Below are positions 31,528-32,737 of a stretch of 32,737 nucleotides of DNA, piece after piece (position 1 is the stretch's first letter; every line of letters begins with the position of its first letter). The notes under the pieces are model-generated. The model was not told where the DNA came from. It worked only from the letters and a program-made list of their open reading frames with translations, and did not search any database. The position numbers were made by a program, and so were the translations under genes. This stretch comes from Calothrix sp. HK-06 (GTDB taxonomy: Bacteria > Cyanobacteriota > Cyanobacteriia > Cyanobacteriales > Nostocaceae): the NCBI RefSeq assembly GCF_001904745.1, contig NZ_MRCD01000099.1, positions 1-32,737 of the forward strand. The letters are read 5' to 3'.

Positions 31528-32133
31528 TTATTGCATTATTATTGTTCTTGGAAGAATAGCTTCTTGGATGTCAGTTCCTTGCAAATTTGCTCCTGTAAGG
31601 TTAGCATCGAGAAGATTTGTTTCTTGCAAGTCAGCTTTTTGTAAGTTTGCTCCTTGTAAATTTGCTCCTTGCAAGTTTGCTTTTTCCAAATCAGCATCAT
31701 ATAAGTTTGCTGATTGTAGATTAGCAGAAGCTATATTTGTATCACTAAAATCAACTTTTCGCAAATTAGCTCCCTGTAAATTGACTCCTTGCAAATTACT
31801 ATGTTCTAAATCAGCTTCTTGTAAATTTGCTCTTTCTAAATTTGCGGCTTGTAGATTCAGACCTTTTAACTGGGCGCCGCTTAAGTTACATCCAACACAT
31901 TCATTGGTTTGCAATAAACGTTGAATATTTGCACTGACAGATTGCACTGCAGATGGTACAGGAGATACTACTGGAGTTGTGACTGGTTCCGTAACTTCGG
32001 ATGGTGTTGTTGTTTGTGCGAAAGCGTTAGGCTGATTTATGAAAGAAATTCCTGCTACAAATACAAAAAATATAGCTGTTGCTATCCAGTTTCTGATTGT
32101 TTTTAAACTAGATTTTAAACTTGGTTTAGTCAT
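31528..32133 (-). CDS. Exported pentapeptide-repeat protein
   Basis: A protein of about 201 residues. It has a Sec signal peptide (TIRNWIATAIFFVFVAG, cleavage likely after AFA), a Pro/Thr/Val-rich linker with TTPVVSPVPS, the conserved LLQTNECVGCNLSGAQLKG, and then about 20 A(N/D)LXX repeats (for example ANLQGANLQGANLQ) that form a right-handed beta-helix. The Cys pair in ECVGC is common in cyanobacterial versions and may make a disulfide. The product would be periplasmic or secreted; function is unknown. The start is ATG 32133 with GGAG 7 bases upstream, not the more distal ATG at 32160. It has its own terminator. Confidence 0.88.
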   Translation of the reverse strand: MTKPSLKSSLKTIRNWIATAIFFVFVAGISFINQPNAFAQTTTPSEVTEPVTTPVVSPVPSAVQSVSANIQRLLQTNECVGCNLSGAQLKGLNLQAANLERANLQEADLEHSNLQGVNLQGANLRKVDFSDTNIASANLQSANLYDADLEKANLQGANLQGANLQKADLQETNLLDANLTGANLQGTDIQEAILPRTIIMQ

Positions 32134-32440
32134 TAGTTTCTCCGCGACGATAATTTTCAATTAAACCAACTTCATGCTTTTTCAAATTCACGCTTGTATT
32201 TGTCATTCTGCTGGTTTTCAGCGATTAGTTTTACTGTATAGCCTCTTATAAAAGTAAACAAACACTTTTTATTTTAATTTTGATAAATAATCTTTATGTA
32301 AATTTATTGTTATATAGTATAAAAGCATAAAACCGAGAATGAATCTCGGCTTTACTAACAGTTTTATTCAGGATATGACTTACAAACATTCGACACCAAA
32401 AATTAAGAAGTAATACAAAATTACAGCACTTCGCCTAAAA
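32134..32440. other. Intergenic region upstream of the pentapeptide gene
   Basis: At 32259-32292 (reverse strand) is a weaker third match to the 34-bp motif at 5555 and 6418 (about 24 of 34), beginning GATTATTTATCA and ending TTTG; it ends 126 bases before the pentapeptide gene. A TATAAG follows it. A terminator for the next gene is at 32329-32349. Confidence 0.35.
32329..32349 (-). terminator. Probable terminator of the 32441-32710 gene
   Basis: CCGAGA (32333-32338) and TCTCGG (32344-32349) form a 6-bp stem; the reverse strand continues with TTTTA. The T run is short, so strength is moderate. Confidence 0.55.
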
Positions 32441-32710
32441 CTAATTTTTTTCTTGGAAATCCATCACCGATACAATACGAGAGAACCAATAAACAATTTC
32501 TGGGTCAGAAAAAGTTGTAAGTCGCGCGATTTCACAAGCAAGTTGATAGATTTCTCTACCTTTGGGATGATTTTTTAACCCTGTATGATTGAGTAATGCT
32601 GTTTTTAAGTTACCAGGATAGCTAGGAAGCCTTTGCCCCTCTATCCAACGGATACGATTAAGAATAGGATTCCAGTCAATTCCACCAACAACATAATCAT
32701 GGGTGTTCAT
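32441..32710 (-). CDS. Small unknown protein
   Basis: This 89-residue soluble protein is not recognised. It has a Trp/Arg-rich front (GGIDWNPILNRIRWIEGQRLP), here split by position as GGIDWNPILN (9-18) and RIRWIEGQRLP (19-29), a helical middle (YQLACEIARLTTF) and an end SRIVSVMDFQEKN. No signal peptide or membrane segment. The frame is closed by a TAA just upstream of ATG 32710, so it is complete, but no strong ribosome site is visible. A terminator-like hairpin follows, which supports a real gene. Confidence 0.55.
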   Translation of the reverse strand: MNTHDYVVGGIDWNPILNRIRWIEGQRLPSYPGNLKTALLNHTGLKNHPKGREIYQLACEIARLTTFSDPEIVYWFSRIVSVMDFQEKN

Positions 32711-32737
32711 AAAATTACACTGTTTTTGAATTTATAT

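Noticed and set aside
31568-31924. Forward Cys/Lys/Phe/Ala repeat frame
   Set aside because: It is the antisense shadow of the pentapeptide repeats; the repeat period in the DNA creates the false frame.
1-32737. CRISPR arrays, intact insertion sequences or phage genes
   Set aside because: No regularly spaced direct repeats, no intact transposase and no phage structural genes were seen.

Overview
The window looks like chromosomal DNA from a cyanobacterium, probably a filamentous one with many small repeats. The evidence is a cyanobacteriochrome-type histidine kinase with its Rcp1-like regulator, a short conserved cyanobacterial protein (22507-22764), a Pst operon, and hairpin repeats of the kind seen in Nostoc-like genomes. 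The base composition is AT-rich. The usual cyanobacterial palindrome GCGATCGC was not found by eye, while GGCGCC (about 42 copies) and CGCGCG (about 21) are strongly over-represented. I cannot name the species.

Layout. 1-4116: the end of a sulfate-binding protein gene, then pstS-pstC-pstA-pstB (high-affinity phosphate uptake) and a terminator. 4243-8240: a fatty-acid-hydroxylase-like membrane enzyme; two reverse-strand metal/ion transporter genes (CadD family and TerC family) whose upstream regions share a 34-bp motif; a decayed TauE/SafE permease; a methyltransferase and an unknown protein. 8474-10106: an EamA transporter and a small secreted protein. 10145-13982: a reverse-strand signalling operon of a predicted two-cysteine (DXCF) cyanobacteriochrome kinase, an Rcp1-like single-domain regulator and a REC-PAS-kinase-REC hybrid. 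13983-16290: a region of gene debris around tRNA-Cys, with fragments that read as an ABC ATPase, a group II intron reverse transcriptase and an ETHE1-like metallo-beta-lactamase protein.

16294-22448: nitroreductase (reverse), glutathione S-transferase, a DUF442-like phosphatase fold, then a tight chrA / family-3 solute-binding protein / MDR reductase / SDR operon that ends in a strong terminator. The SDR lacks its usual catalytic triad. 22507-25883: a small conserved protein, MgtC behind a candidate Pho box, and a large RCK-pore-RCK K+ channel-like protein. 26080-30966: a reverse-strand organosulfur gene cluster (DszC/SfnB-like flavoprotein, frameshifted ssuA remnant, SsuD-like monooxygenase, cysteine-dioxygenase-like cupin, class II aldolase/adducin-like protein, ferritin-like diiron protein). 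31528-32710: an exported pentapeptide-repeat protein and an unknown small protein.

How it fits together. Sulfur and anion handling recurs: sulfate-binding protein, Pst, decayed TauE and SsuA, ETHE1-like remnant, ChrA, GST, and the SsuD/CDO/DszC-like cluster. The best candidate for an undescribed system is the 26080-30966 cluster. It pairs two flavin monooxygenases with a thiol dioxygenase, an aldolase-like protein and a diiron protein, for a substrate that cannot be read from sequence, and it has lost its own binding protein. The next best is the DXCF photoreceptor operon. All gene functions are inferred from motifs read by eye; no database search was run.
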